Positions 35,098 through 46,440 of a DNA stretch of 64,000 nucleotides are shown in pieces. A program made the position numbers and the translations under genes. Each line of letters begins with the position of its first letter. Positions within the stretch are counted from its first letter, which is position 1. Location: positions 35,726 to 99,725 of the forward strand of contig CALNHX010005861.1 in NCBI GenBank assembly GCA_940337035.1, given 5' to 3'. Origin of the DNA: Agriotes lineatus (Eukaryota > Arthropoda > Insecta > Coleoptera > Elateridae). The notes under the pieces were generated by a model. That model had not been told where the DNA came from, made no database searches, and saw only the letters and a list, made by a program, of their open reading frames with translations.

Positions 35098-36375
35098 ATG
35101 ATGACCACCAATCAAGGAACAGCAGATAATAACGTTTATAGTTCAACAACTTCACTACATATATTAAGGGACTTAGATGCCACTGAAGATATTAAACAAT
35201 TTTCTATCAAACAAGAAATCATTGAAAGCAGTAATGACATTAGTGATTATTCAGAAATTGATATTAAATGTGAGCTTGAAATTAAAGACCAAAATCATAT
35301 GACCCAAAATTCAACAGCACAGAATTTGATTACACCTACCAAGCCTCTTACAGGTGAAAAACCTTATTCTGGTTCTGTTTATGAATATGAATTTGTTGAG
35401 AAAAATAGCTTAGTCAAATATATAAGGACTCATAGATGCAAAAAACCTTATTCTTGTTCTGTTTGTGAATATAAAACAGCAAAGAAAAGTAGTTTAGTCA
35501 CACATTTGAGGACTCATACAGGCGAAAAACCTTATTCTTGTTCGGTTTGTGGATATAAAACTGCACAAAAAAGTCATTTAGTCACACATATGAGGACTCA
35601 TACAGGCGAAAAACCTTATTCTTGTTATGTTTGTGCATATAAAATGGCTAAGAAAAGTAATCTAGTCGCACATATGAGGACTCATACTGGCGAAAACCTT
35701 TATTCTTGTTCTGTTTGTGAATTTAAATCTGTCAAGAAAAATAGTTTAGTCAAACATATGAGGATTCATACAGGCGAAAAACCTTATTGTTGTTCTGTTT
35801 GTGGATATAAAACAACTAAGAAAACTAATTTAGTCACACATATGAGGACCCATACAGGCGAAAAACCTTATTCTTGTTCCGTTTGTGGTTATAAAGCAAC
35901 TAAGAAAAGTAGTTTAGTCACACATATGCGGACTCACACAGGCGAAAAACCGTATTCTTGTTCTGTTTGTGGATATAAAACTGCCCAGAAAAATCATTTA
36001 GTCACACATATAAAAACTCATTCAGGTGAAAAACCTCATTCTTGTTCTATTTGTAAATTTAAGTCTGTTGAGAAAAATAGTTTAATAAAACATATGAGGA
36101 TCCATACAGGCGAAAAACCTTATTTTTGTTATGTTTGTAAATATAAAACAGCTACAAAAAGTAATTTAGTGGCACATATGAGGACTCATACAGGTGAAAA
36201 GCGTTATTCTTGTTCCCTTTGTGAATTTAAATCTGTTGAGAAAAATAATTTAGTCAAACATATGAGGACTCATACAGGTGAAAAACCCTATTCGTGTCCT
36301 GTTTGTGATTATAAATGTGCCAGGAAAGATAGTTTAGTTACACATATGAGGACACATACATGTCAAAAACCGTAG
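35098..36375 (+). CDS. C2H2 zinc-finger protein (11 fingers)
   Basis: A 425-residue protein, probably a nuclear DNA-binding transcription regulator. Residues 1-89 are acidic and finger-free, with two SUMO-consensus sites (IKQE at K38, IKCE at K57). Residues 90-117 are a degenerate finger: both Cys are lost and one His is Tyr. Eleven intact fingers follow at exact 28-residue spacing (118-425), each C-x2-C-x12-H-x3-H with TGEKP-type linkers and a Y-K-T-A start rather than the classical Phe. Fingers are highly alike: 2 and 7 share YKTAQK, 3 and 9 share SNLVAHMRTHTGE and are each followed by a FKSV finger, so the array grew by segmental duplication. The protein ends in a TAG within what was another linker; in-frame sequence after the stop (YSVCKYGFDNL) is a finger relic. 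No orthologue is named because such insect genes expand by lineage. Confidence 0.9.
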   Translation: MMTTNQGTADNNVYSSTTSLHILRDLDATEDIKQFSIKQEIIESSNDISDYSEIDIKCELEIKDQNHMTQNSTAQNLITPTKPLTGEKPYSGSVYEYEFVEKNSLVKYIRTHRCKKPYSCSVCEYKTAKKSSLVTHLRTHTGEKPYSCSVCGYKTAQKSHLVTHMRTHTGEKPYSCYVCAYKMAKKSNLVAHMRTHTGENLYSCSVCEFKSVKKNSLVKHMRIHTGEKPYCCSVCGYKTTKKTNLVTHMRTHTGEKPYSCSVCGYKATKKSSLVTHMRTHTGEKPYSCSVCGYKTAQKNHLVTHIKTHSGEKPHSCSICKFKSVEKNSLIKHMRIHTGEKPYFCYVCKYKTATKSNLVAHMRTHTGEKRYSCSLCEFKSVEKNNLVKHMRTHTGEKPYSCPVCDYKCARKDSLVTHMRTHTCQKP

Positions 36376-36974
36376 TCTTATTCTGTTTGTAAATATGGAT
36401 TTGACAACTTATAATATATAGAGTGACTGAAAAAACTTCTTGTGACCTATGATTTGTGATGTGGCATTGCAGACAGGAAAGCCATAACAGTTGCACCTCG
36501 TAGTAGTTACGAACAAAGTAACGTTTCCATGGTTGTTATATTTGTGTTACTGCTAACTCTTTAACAGTTGACAACGTTAGGAGTAGTAAGCATGGGTGCA
36601 ATCGGTGTGGTATTTGTACAAAATGGTGTAGAGCAGAAAGGCCGTCTACATAGACTAATTAATTTTATTTTATGGTCTACACAAATTGTTTTACGCAAAC
36701 TGTTAGATTAATTTTTCAATCTTAAATGCTTTAAGCAGATAGGACATTTAGGTCTAGCGGTCAAGGATATATCTGCACATAGGACAAACTATTTAGCAAG
36801 TTTTCATAGACTTTGAGTGCAGTTACGACTTTCTTGCTTAGTAGAAAGATACAAACAGACACGAGTGTATGTGAAAAGCCGAACAAAAATCAGTCCTTCT
36901 CTGGATTAACTAAGGGTTCATTCACCTGAGGACGGGAGTATATCAAAAACTTCCGAAACGTCGTGTGGCAAATA
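36376..36974. other. 3' flank of the zinc-finger gene, non-coding
   Basis: Begins with the relic finger (to about 36417) and then shows no gene. A stretch near 36940 (aaaacttccgaaacgtcgtg) lies just beyond the tail of the 5S-derived SINE. Confidence 0.5.
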
Positions 36975-37262
36975 CCAAAAACATTTTATTTTATTTATTT
37001 CGCACTCAGCCAACAGCCGTTAGGCCAATTACAGGCGTCGCTGTGCAGTTATGAGGACTTCCAACCCCACTAACGACTGTCATGATGTTGTATGACCGCC
37101 GGGACCAACTTTTTTCCGTGATAGCCGTACCACGAGGCGCCGAGAGATGCAGCCGTGGAACTCCCATCCAAGTTCTGACCAGAGAGAGCGTTGCTTAACT
37201 CTGCTGATCGAACGTGGACGCTTGTTCAAGCTACACCACCCAGGACCTTGGAAACATTGGAA
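36975..37262 (-). mobile_element. 5S rRNA-derived SINE
   Basis: On the minus strand, about 37215-37155 reads as the internal-promoter half of 5S rRNA. It has a box-A-like agttaagcaacg (37204-37190), an intermediate region, and box-C-like ggtcagaacttggatgggag (about 37180-37160). Upstream bases to about 37262 loosely resemble the 5' half of 5S. A non-5S body follows, then an A-rich 3' end (gaaataaataaaataaaat) near 36985. 5S head plus body plus A-rich tail is the SINE3-type layout, transcribed by RNA polymerase III. The 73-codon frame across it is not a gene. Confidence 0.75.
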
Positions 37263-37528
37263 AAAGTCCGATAAAAACATCTCAGTATTTATACTATTCA
37301 AATTCTCCTTCGTGGAATAATATTTCAGTTAAAGTTTCAAAAACTTTTGTGTTTTCGATTCAAGTAATTTATATTATTTGCAGCCTCATGAAAATTACAT
37401 TTGATTTCTATTGAAAGAAAGTTTTATTGTAAGTGATTATATAGTACCTAATAACTGTACTATTAAAAACCACGCCAACGTATTTGAATTCATTAACTTT
37501 TAAAAATTTTCACATATAATCTCATAAG

Positions 37529-37664
37529 AGCATTAATTCTTTCCGGAAATTTTTTGAGTGCATTCCAACAACGTCGTATTAATTTGTCCGAGCGGGACGC
37601 GAGGGCAAATTAGGACGTTGTTGGAATGCACGAAAACTAATTTTCGGATATGAATTAATGCTCG
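37529..37664. repeat. Palindrome with GC-rich apex
   Basis: The outer stem pairs gagcattaattc with gaattaatgctc. The inner stem pairs gtgcattccaacaacgtc with gacgttgttggaatgcac exactly. The apex is aatttgtccgagcgggacgc onward. Non-coding. Confidence 0.8.
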
Positions 37665-38298
37665 AATGCAGATTCGGTAAGAAAATTGTAACGACACAAA
37701 CCCTCACAGTTAGGTTGATCTACCTACAAAAAATTTCCAAGAAATTTTTGTTGTTGTCTTGGTTACGGCTCGTGAACTAATTTTTCTATTGGTCATTAAT
37801 GAGTGTCGTACGATTTTCAGTATTATTTATAACTAATAACTCATTTTTATATTTTGTGTATACATGGTATCTCAGAAATAAGGGCTCAAACAAAAACACA
37901 AAAGGAGCCAATGAGTTAACACAGTTTCTAAAATAATTATGAAAATCAGTTTATGAATTGTTGAATTAAAAATTATTAAAGTTTTACCAAAAATGGAGTG
38001 TGCCACAGCCGTCTAGCTTACTATTGTTGCCTTATTAATTGCTATTAAAAGTGTTGTTGATAACTAGCAACATTACAAATATTTTGTCACTTTTGAACGT
38101 ATTTTCTTAGCAACTATATCTTTTTGAAAGTTGGCTCGTTTAGGTCAGATCAAGGAGTTTTTTAATCAGTTTTCAAAATGGTCGGAATAAAAAAATTAAT
38201 TTTTTTTTGGGCCATTCCCCACCATCAGGATACTGCAGTTTTTTGTGCATTTATTTCTGGGACACCCTGTATAGGTATTATTTTTATTATTCGAATAT

Positions 38299-38492
38299 AG
38301 TAAAGTATAATCAAAAATTATTTTTATCTAGTATGGCTATGAAAGAGTTCCTAATTTATGAATGCAACTACGTTTTTACTTAAATGTCAAACATTTGACA
38401 TTTGATTTTTAAGTGAGTTATAGTTGCATTCATAAATTAGGCAGTATTTCATAGCCATACTAGAAGAAAATTATTTTTGATCATACTTTACT
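38299..38492. mobile_element. Palindromic MITE, copy 2 (partner 9361-9550)
   Basis: Starts agtaaagtataatcaaaa and ends ttttgatcatactttact. Inner inverted pairs (tatggctatgaaagagttcc region with its complement) surround the centre aaatgtcaaacatttgacat. Non-coding. Confidence 0.8.
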
Positions 38493-38735
38493 ATGTGATA
38501 TTAGTGAAATGCAATTAGAATTGTTATACTTGAGATTAGTGTAAGATACATATAAAAATTAGTTTAGTACGATAAAATATAAATGTAACCCTACAGCAAA
38601 AGGTAATTGGGATTTTTTAACAATACATAGGCCTATATTGATATGGTCTTAAAATGGCAAAGCATTTTAAATAAAATATAATTAACACGCAGCGTAATTA
38701 TAAAGCAAATAAAGAGGATATTAAGCCACTCTTAT

Positions 38736-39690
38736 TTTTGTTATACATAAATGACTTGCCAGATGCCTCCGGTACTGCCTCCGTAATAATGTTTGCAGAT
38801 GACACCACCCTCTCAGTTACTGGAAGTGATAGTAGTGAAGTGGTTCAATCTCAAGATGAAGTGATGAACAAATCAAAGATGTGGTTTAGTGCAAATAAAC
38901 TAATTTTAAACGAAACGAAAACTGAACATATGAAATTCTCACTTAATATGACTGATCCTGAATGCTCTCATGTTAAATTTTTAGGCGTTAAAATAGACAA
39001 CAAACTATCTTGGAAAGGTCATCTTAATTATTTAAGCGCAAAACTTTCAAATAGTGTCTTTGCTATACGTAGAATTAACATTGTAGCATCTAAGGAAGTA
39101 GCTGTACAAGTATATTACGCTATGTTTCATTCGGCACTGTCGTACGGACTTCTTGCCTGGAGTACTTCGAGTAAAACCTATCTAAATGAAATATTCGTGT
39201 TGCAAAAATGGCTGTTCGTAGTATTATGGGTAAGAAAAGGACTGAACATGCTAAACCTCTATTTATTACGCTGGGTATTCTTTCTTTGTTTTCTTTAATT
39301 GCATTTCAAAACCTATGTTATGTGAAGGAAAATTTAAAAAATTCCGTACCCACACTGAAAACCATGATTACGAAACTAGATATAGATCTGACTTAATATT
39401 ACCTCAACATAGATTAAAACAGTCGAGCAAAATGGTGTTAGGAATTCAAATGTATAATGCTTTGCCTCATTCCGTACGCATATTGAACATAAACCAGTTT
39501 AAAAAACATATTAAAAATGTATTAAAGTGCAATTGTTTATATTCACTAGACGAATTTTTTACAATAAGTTGGCGTTAATAATTTTATTGTACCATTTAAA
39601 TGTGTTTTTATTTATATTATTGTATTTGTATGACGATTCCACAAATTTATATATTTAATGGATAATAAATTATTATTATTATTATTATTA
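38736..39690 (+). pseudogene. 5'-truncated jockey/CR1-like non-LTR retrotransposon
   Basis: The reverse-transcriptase palm is present from YINDLPDASGTASV through the catalytic MFADDTTLSV (the F-A-D-D box) to SWKGHLNYLSAKLS and YYAMFHSALSYGLLAW. Two frameshifts then move to KAVRSIMGKKR-like (39208 onward) and to HDYETRYRSDLILPQHRL with MYNALPHSVRI (39315-39578), the usual C-terminal segments. The endonuclease and upstream RT motifs are missing. The element ends in an (ATT)n run at about 39665-39695, typical of the 3' tails of such elements. Inactive. Confidence 0.88.
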
Positions 39691-39839
39691 TTATTAAGTT
39701 AATTAACTCCGTTTTATCATTAAAAAAATCTATTTCCTACAATGGTATTTGCAGTTTATCAGAAATTTTACTTTCCATTAGCTAAAACAAATATAAGTTA
39801 TACCAAAGAGCACTATATTTATAAAGAGAGTTAGCTTTA

Positions 39840-40420
39840 TGGGTACGAGTCTGTCAAAATATTCCCATATTTTTTCAAAATATAGCATAGTAAAATGGCA
39901 TTTATTTTTTCAAAATATGGCATATAAAATGGCATTTATTTAAAAATAAAGCATAAAAATGGTAAGTATTTATTTCAAAAAGTTGAAATTTTAGAGAAAA
40001 ATTTCACCAGTAATATTAAAAATCCCACAACACAAATATAAAAGACAAAGTGATCTGATAAAAACGACGGACACAAGGCAAATGAGTGGAACGTAGGTAA
40101 CCGAGTGCATTGAAGGGAAGGGGGAGAGCGCGGGGTTGTTGTTGATGAGTGGATGTAACGGGATACTTACCTGAGCGTTGAGGCGCGCGACGAGCGGTCA
40201 CCCCCGCCCCGGGTCATCGACCTTAGTACCTGGCACTCACCAAAACTTCTGCATGTTTGTTTTGAAATTTGTAAGCCCGTTTGTTGTGAATTAGCCACAT
40301 AATATTGATTTTTATTGAAATATAGCATTAAAATGTGGCATTTATTCAAAATATAGCATTTATCACGAAAAGAGGCATTTTATAGCACTTATGGCACCAA
40401 CAAATGTGGTTCATTCCATC
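39840..40420. repeat. ATAGCAT/ATGGCATTTAT degenerate repeat cluster
   Basis: Repeated fragments of aaaatatagcat and aaaatggcatttat on both sides of a GC-richer core (about 40075-40250). This may be a non-autonomous DNA element with subterminal repeats, but its ends were not defined. Confidence 0.45.
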
Positions 40421-40546
40421 CCTTACTACGTGAAATGACTAAATACGAAATATGGCCTTAAAGGGGCCTACAGTAAGAAACATGGCAAAATGGCATTTGA
40501 CGGACAATAGTTATAAGGTATCGCAGTAATCTTCACGGCCGCGAGG

Positions 40547-40742
40547 ATATAAGGTTACTAAATTATAAAGGTACCGCCAACTGTGCAAACATATATATTT
40601 TGTGTCTTTTAATTTGGGGTTCTGTCATTAGTGTCTCACTCCCACTCTCACTTTCTTACGATGTTCTGTCCTTTTTAATTTGGGGGAATAAAATCTTGGA
40701 ATGGAATTGCGGTACCTTTATATATTTAGTGACCTTACGAGG
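40547..40742. repeat. Short MITE-like inverted repeat
   Basis: aaggttactaaattataaag near 40551 is inverted near 40737 (ggtacctttatatatttagt), with about 140 bp between. Non-coding. Confidence 0.6.
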
Positions 40743-42616
40743 ATACCCGGAGTTGGGCCCTCAAGCAGGCGTGACTCGAACTAAGCAGAGTTGATTCATC
40801 ATGTGAGCGCGCCAATATTACAGATTTCTGTAATATTTTTGCTCCCTGTAGAAGTCCAGCGTTGCCATGTTGTCATAAAATGCGAAATTGCTAGTAATTT
40901 TAACTTAAGCCAAAATACTTTCATTACTTTAACTTGCTTTAACCAAAGGTTAATAGTATGATGCTTAAGACAATGAAAATATTATCGATAATATGGCAAA
41001 TTTTGGCGAAAACAAGTTCTGTCAAAATTTGGTATATTATAAATAATTATTTGTTAAAGTAAAACATTCAAATGTTATATAGGTGGCATAGTAGTAAAAA
41101 CAATTTTTATTATTATACAAATTAGATGCTTGTCACGTATTTTTGCTTGGTTCCTTTTTGATGTTGGTTGGTTTGAGTTTAAATAAATGTTCATATTGAT
41201 TCCTTCGTTTATTACATCCACATGATTGTATAGACGAATGTAATTCGATGATAATTTTTTTGAATGAAACATCTAGACTTTCCTTGAATTATTTGTTTTA
41301 ATAATTATATCAAAGGTACAGTCGCGGAAACCTAAACCTTGACAAGTCATATAAGACAATTTTTCACAATTTGAATATTGCAATTTTGCCTTCCTAATTG
41401 TTCATGAAATCCTATCTACCACATACCAATGAACCAAAAAGAACTTGTTGATGCAATATAAGCAACTTGGGATTGCACCAACAATGAATTCATTCAGACA
41501 ATTTAACTTAGGCAAATTTTTAGTGTCCCGCTTTATATTTCCGCAGCTGTACAATTTAGACACAACAGGAAGTTTTGAAAAGCAGTCAAAACGATGCAAT
41601 ATTTTTTTTAAAATTTTTATGCTACCATGTTCACGGGATCTTATCCGAAACACAGCCGCTTCCAGTTTTATTTCCGCGAAATAGAGCTGTCTTTTGCTAG
41701 AAACGATATTACATGGAAACAAAATAATTATCGTAATCAGTTTTTTATCGGTTAAAAAAAATTAAAAATCTGGTATTTTATGGGTTATTGTAAAAATAGT
41801 CATATACAATACCTCGAGCGGTCGACGAATTGCCGAATGCATTCGTGTGTATTGCTTCAAAATTTAGTTCGAAGCAATAAACACTCATACACTTTGTCAA
41901 AAATTTATGCAATTCATCGGCTGCAAGCGGCATTTGAAGGACTATTCAACGAACAAAATTGAAATTTCTTAGTAATTAATCAATTTTATCACGTCCTCTT
42001 TGAAAATAAAAATCTGTTGACGTGAAATAAATTGTTTGTCAAATTTGACATTCTAATATTATATTTGATGAATTTTACAGGAAGTTAAATAAATGTCACA
42101 GGAAGAGAAAAAAATTGTCATTAAAACTCCGCTAGCGGAATTGTTGCACAATTTTACGCTGATTGGTGGCAAATGACATACATACTAAATTATGATTGGT
42201 GAATAGTTAACTTGAAGGGGGTGAGTTGAATAGTCCAAATAATTGTATTGCATTTAGTGAACCTTGTCAGTCCTTATGAAAACAGCAGATGTTTTGTTTT
42301 CCTGCGAATACATTTTCGTGTATAATACGATAATGACATCTAAAACGTATTAAGAAACTGAAATATTTTGTTTTCCCTAAATACCTTTCTTTGTATTAGT
42401 ATTTAGGCAGGCAATTAGGTTCAATTATTTCGCAGAGACGTGAACGATGATAACTAATGATGTGGTTTCTTGGAACAATTTAGGATTAACTTGACAGTAT
42501 ATATGCAACATTTTCTTTGAAAATGCACTAGTTTTGCTTTTGCTGAAGTTCGAGTTAGTGATCCAAGTTTCTGACGCGATTTTGTGCGGTGAAAGCAACT
42601 GCTTTCTTTAGTTACT
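40743..42616. other. Non-coding stretch with one palindrome
   Basis: No gene recognised; overlapping frames at 41402-41722 are low-complexity shadows. A palindrome lies at about 41822-41935: cgacgaattgccgaatgc pairs loosely with tgcaattcatcg, and the inner tgtattgcttc pairs with gaagcaataaaca. Confidence 0.45.
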
Positions 42617-42808
42617 ATGGCTTCTAATTCGTGCGTATATTTTGAATGCAATCGAAATCGTAAAACTCATTGCGATTTAAGTTTCTTTCGGTTTCCAACG
42701 GAAACACAAAGACGCGGTACGTGGTTAATTAATTGTGGCAATGCTCGGTTGTTTTCCTTGCTTGAAGACCAATTACGTGAACAAAAAAGTGTGTGCTGTG
42801 CATTTTAG
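42617..42808 (+). pseudogene. THAP-domain fragment
   Basis: The frame starts MASNSCVYFECNRNRK, with a C-x4-C pair, FFRFP and an RGTW segment in THAP order. It breaks off at VCCAF where the C-x2-H of the zinc site is expected. THAP domains open P-element transposases and THAP proteins. It may be the 5' part of the P/THAP9-like remnant at 44236-44718, separated by later insertions. A host THAP gene exon is also possible. Confidence 0.6.
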
Positions 42809-43794
42809 GCCCTGAACACACGGGATTCCGTTTCCCAGATTCGGTATGCGGGATACAGAATCTGAGTCTGTTCAGACACGGCGACTGAATCTCAGACGCG
42901 GGCCTTCAGTCACTTGCAGTGCCGTGCTGTTATGGAACTAGCATTGCTGTTCTTTGTTTCTGTCGAATTAGTGTAGAAGTGCTGTATTTAAAGTCAGGGA
43001 TTGGCCTCTACAAAGCTAATAAACTTTTCATTGTCAAATAATGTACGCTCTATTATCGTTGTATAGTAAGGAAGGCCTTGCTTATTCGATTTAAATAGAA
43101 GTTGCAGAAAATCTGCTACGCCTATGATATGATATCATATGTTCTGGCTGGCAAAAGTAGGCGAGTCCAGGCCGTGGTACACGTGGACTCATATCCTCTA
43201 TATGCTCCAATAGTAAATCGGTATCCGAGATACAGAATTTGTCGCCGGCGGCCGAAATGGAGAGATAAGGAAAATCGGCCTTATTACAAGAACAACCGGG
43301 ATTTTTTTTTTCACAAAAATAGCCTTTAAATTTCAAAAATCACTTTTGAAGTATTGTCACTCCTTTAATTCAATACTACAAAAACTATCCACTACAATGA
43401 CATAATGTCCCCCTGCGCTAATACCTGCTAAATGAATCTCTGTCACCAAAGCTGGGGGGTGGCTTGGGACTATACACTCGCGACCGCTCAGCCGCAGATG
43501 GAGTGGGTTCCAAATAACAAATTACCTGATATTGCAGGTTCAGGAAGGGGGCCACGCCGTTGTCCAGCTTCTTTTTAATTACTCCCAGATGAAACTTGTA
43601 ACGGCGAACCTAAATAGCTCAATAAAGAAAAACAGAGACTCCATGCAGCAGTAAATAAAAGCCAGAGAACATTACTACACATATAATAACCACAGTAGTT
43701 CCATAATATTTGAAGCAGCCTGTACATATGGGTTAAGAACAAATATACAATGTAGTTAAATAAAGTATACAGCCCGATTTACTATAAATAAAGG

Positions 43795-44240
43795 GTGTTT
43801 TTTTAGAGTAGGAGAACTTTAAATTGAAATAAAACACAGAAAAATGTTATTAATATCCATGAAATTGGCTTTATTTGAAAGATAATTTTATGGCATTTAT
43901 GTTTGAATATGATTTCGGGCGTCGCGGCTGGCGTGTACATGACGTAATCTGGAGGTCCAATTTTCACACACTGTTGGCTTCCAAGTGCTCAATTGTTTCC
44001 GGTTTATCGACGTAGACATGCGACTTTACATATCCTCAAAGAAAATTATCTAACGGCGTCAAATCGCACGAAAGAGGTGGCCAGTTAACAGATCCATTTT
44101 GTGGATCTGTTAACTGGCCACCTCTTTCGTGCGATTTGACGCCGTTAGATTATTTTCTTTGAGGATATGTAAAGTCGCATGTTTACGTCGGTAAACCGGA
44201 AACAATTGAGCACTTGGAAGCCAACATTCGACGCGTACCA
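43795..44240. pseudogene. Palindromic duplication of a mariner-type transposase 3' end
   Basis: Two inverted copies meet at about 44098 around cagatccattttgtggatct. Each reads out the transposase C-terminal signature DLTPLDYFL, a stop, GYVKSHVYV, and KPETIEHLEAN: on the plus strand from about 44133, on the minus strand from about 44067 toward 43970. The minus-strand copy continues into its 3' UTR, and a likely terminus (aagggtgttttttttagagt) lies near 43793. The plus-strand copy is cut off near 44235, where the P/THAP9-like fragment starts. Confidence 0.75.
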
Positions 44241-44718
44241 TAAGTCTCCAGCACTCTACCTTTTTATGAGAGGAAAACTGAAATTCGTGCTACCTTCGAA
44301 ATCAACAATAGTGTCGTGGTTGCGACTGAATCAATTACAGTCCGGTACCAATACAGAACCTTTCAAAAAGCTAACTGTTAAGGTAGGGACTATGTCGAAT
44401 GATCAAAAACAGTGTGTCCTATTGTAGGATGAGATACATTTGAAAAAAGGTCTTGAGTACAATTCAAACCAAGATATCATTGAAGGTTTCAAAGATTTAG
44501 GTCATCTTGGACGTACTAGTAAAATTGCTACCCACGCTTTAGTTTTTATGGCAAGAGGACTACTCCAGTTGTCGTTGGGTGCAGTCAAGCACGAATCTTT
44601 ATCACGGCTTATTGTTCAAGACATACGTGCACTTCAAGGGATAGGACTTAAAGTCCGCGTTGTCACATCTGATCAAGCAGCCACAAACAGGAGTGCATTT
44701 TCAAGTTTGGGTGTTTAA
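44236..44718 (+). pseudogene. P-element / THAP9-like transposase remnant
   Basis: One frame with a single in-frame TAG (44425-44427) reads YHKSPALYLFMRGKL, LPSKSTIVSWL, and, around the stop, QCVLL then DEIHLKKGLEYN. It goes on with GFKDLGHLGRTSKIATHALV, then LIVQDIRALQGIGLKVRVVT and SDQAATNRSAFSSLGV. This is the order of the catalytic core of P-type transposases; the DE after the stop probably carries an active-site Asp. Both termini are missing. No TIRs were found. Confidence 0.82.
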
Positions 44719-44756
44719 TTTTGAATTAAACAGATATAAATTTCAGTCAAAATTTA

Positions 44757-46440
44757 CGAAATATCGTTCACAATTTAAACGCCAGTGTTGCTTCGTAATC
44801 AAGCCGGTTTAAAGGCCGGAAAACTGCAAACCGGCAACTTGCGCAAATAAAAGACCCACAATCTCGAGTTCAACGTGCGAACCTACTTGCAAACAAGCAG
44901 GAAGCGATATTGTTTATCGCTGACTTATTATTTTGTAATAGTAGACTCGTTCTAGTGAAGTACACCTTTGCACTTTGATATGTTGTTATTTAGTTAAGCA
45001 ATTATTTTTTTGTTCTGAATATACTACGTTGGAAGACAGGTATAGAAATTTAATTAATTTATTGCAAGCACCGACAAGGAACGAGCAAGCAGCAGCCATC
45101 TAGTTTCCTCAAGTCAAAATCCCCATATACGAGGGAAATTATGAAGAATGTGCCACTTTCAAGGACCTATTCACTAAATCAGTAGATGACAACCGTCCTT
45201 GCGATTCAGGTTTTTGAATAAAGATTTATTTATTTATTTATTTAACATGGACGATGCCATCAAGATGCAATATCTGAAGACGCATGTCAAGGGAGAGCCC
45301 AGCCGACTGATCCAGCATCTAGCAGTTACCCAAGCCAACTACAACGCCACTTGGAATTTGCTGCAAAAAAGGTATCAAAATAATCGTCCTATTTTAACAA
45401 AATTGCTAGACACCATCTTCGATCTGCCGGTCCTTTCCAAAGAATCAGTCCAAGGGTTGAAAAGATTGCATAACTCCATCAAGGAATGTGTGGAGGCAAT
45501 CAAGAACTTAGGCATCTCCACCGACAGTTGGGGTCCATGGATCAACAGGGCTATCGCTCGAAAATGGGATCCTGAAACTAACAAATTATATGAACAGTCG
45601 CTTCAATGCCCCAATGAAGTTCAGGATCACCAAAATTTAATGGCTTTCTTGCAAAAGCGGTTCCAGTCCCTGGAAGCCATTGATGGAATTAAAAAACCAA
45701 TACAGGAAAGACCAAAGAAGAGTTATGCTTTCGCATCTCTTAATTGCAAGCTGTGCCATGGAGATCATTACATCGATAACTGTGGTCAATTCCAAAGGCT
45801 ACCTACTCATGAAAAACAAGAAGTGGTAAGAACCAATCGATTGTGCTTTCGATGCTTGCGACATGATGCCAATAGACCATGTCGTTCTTATTTTAACTGT
45901 AAAATCTGTCGCTTCCCGCATCATATACTGCTTCATAAGGCACAGCCACCAGCAAGGCCGCTACTCGCCCAGAAGATGAAGACATCAGCCCACGCAGCAG
46001 CCATGCAGACCTCCAATGCTCCAGAGAAGAAGCCAAATTCAGCTATCATTACCGCCAATTTAGGCGCAAAAGGGAGCCAAGTGCTACTAGCTACAGCAGT
46101 GGTTCAAATCAATCAACATCGGGACAACTACATCAAAGTCAATACCACGATTGGCGAATCGTCGCAAATTAAAGAAGTCGAGCAGTTGCGGAAATATCGT
46201 TCACAATTTAAATGCCAGTGTTGCTTCGTAATCAAGTCGGTTTAAAGGCCGGAAAACTGCAAACCGGCAACTTGCGCAAATAAACGACCCACATTCTCGA
46301 GTTCAACGTGCGTACCTACTTGCAAACAAAGCAGGAAGCGATATTGTTTACCACTGACTTATTATTTTGTATTAGTAGACTCTTCTAGTGAACTACACCT
46401 TTGCACTTTGATATGTTGTTATTTAGTTAAGCAATTAATT
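44757..46440 (+). mobile_element. Reduced BEL/Pao-type LTR retrotransposon (gag only)
   Basis: Direct repeats of about 245 bp at 44757-45003 and 46190-46440 (both from gaaatatcgttcacaattta to gttatttagttaagcaatta) flank one gag-like region. They differ by scattered substitutions and small indels. The repeats are taken as LTRs, although canonical TG..CA ends were not placed. Protease, reverse transcriptase, RNase H and integrase are absent, so this is a non-autonomous internally deleted copy. Confidence 0.7.
45111..46245 (+). pseudogene. BEL/Pao Gag with zinc knuckles, broken near its N-terminus
   Basis: The first part (45111-45220) reads PQVKIPIYEGNYEECATFKD and then stops at a TGA within an AT-rich tttattta run. 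The main frame (45199-46245) has the DUF1759-type Gag block (MQYLKTHVKGEPSRLIQHL onward), a Cys/His knuckle CKLCHGDHYIDNC, a second CFRCLRHDANRPC and CKICRFPHHILLH, and VLLATAVVQI, the usual start of the BEL/Pao protease region. The protease active-site motif is not reached; the frame runs into the 3' LTR. Gag would assemble the retrotransposon particle in the cytoplasm. Confidence 0.85.

Noticed and set aside
37080..37301. 73-codon minus-strand frame with an RLSRKKVGPGGHT segment
   Set aside because: It lies over the 5S-derived SINE; this is a shadow frame of the 5S-like sequence.
41402..41722. 106-codon minus-strand frame overlapped by a 79-codon plus-strand frame
   Set aside because: No motif, no splice context and overlapping frames on both strands; likely chance.
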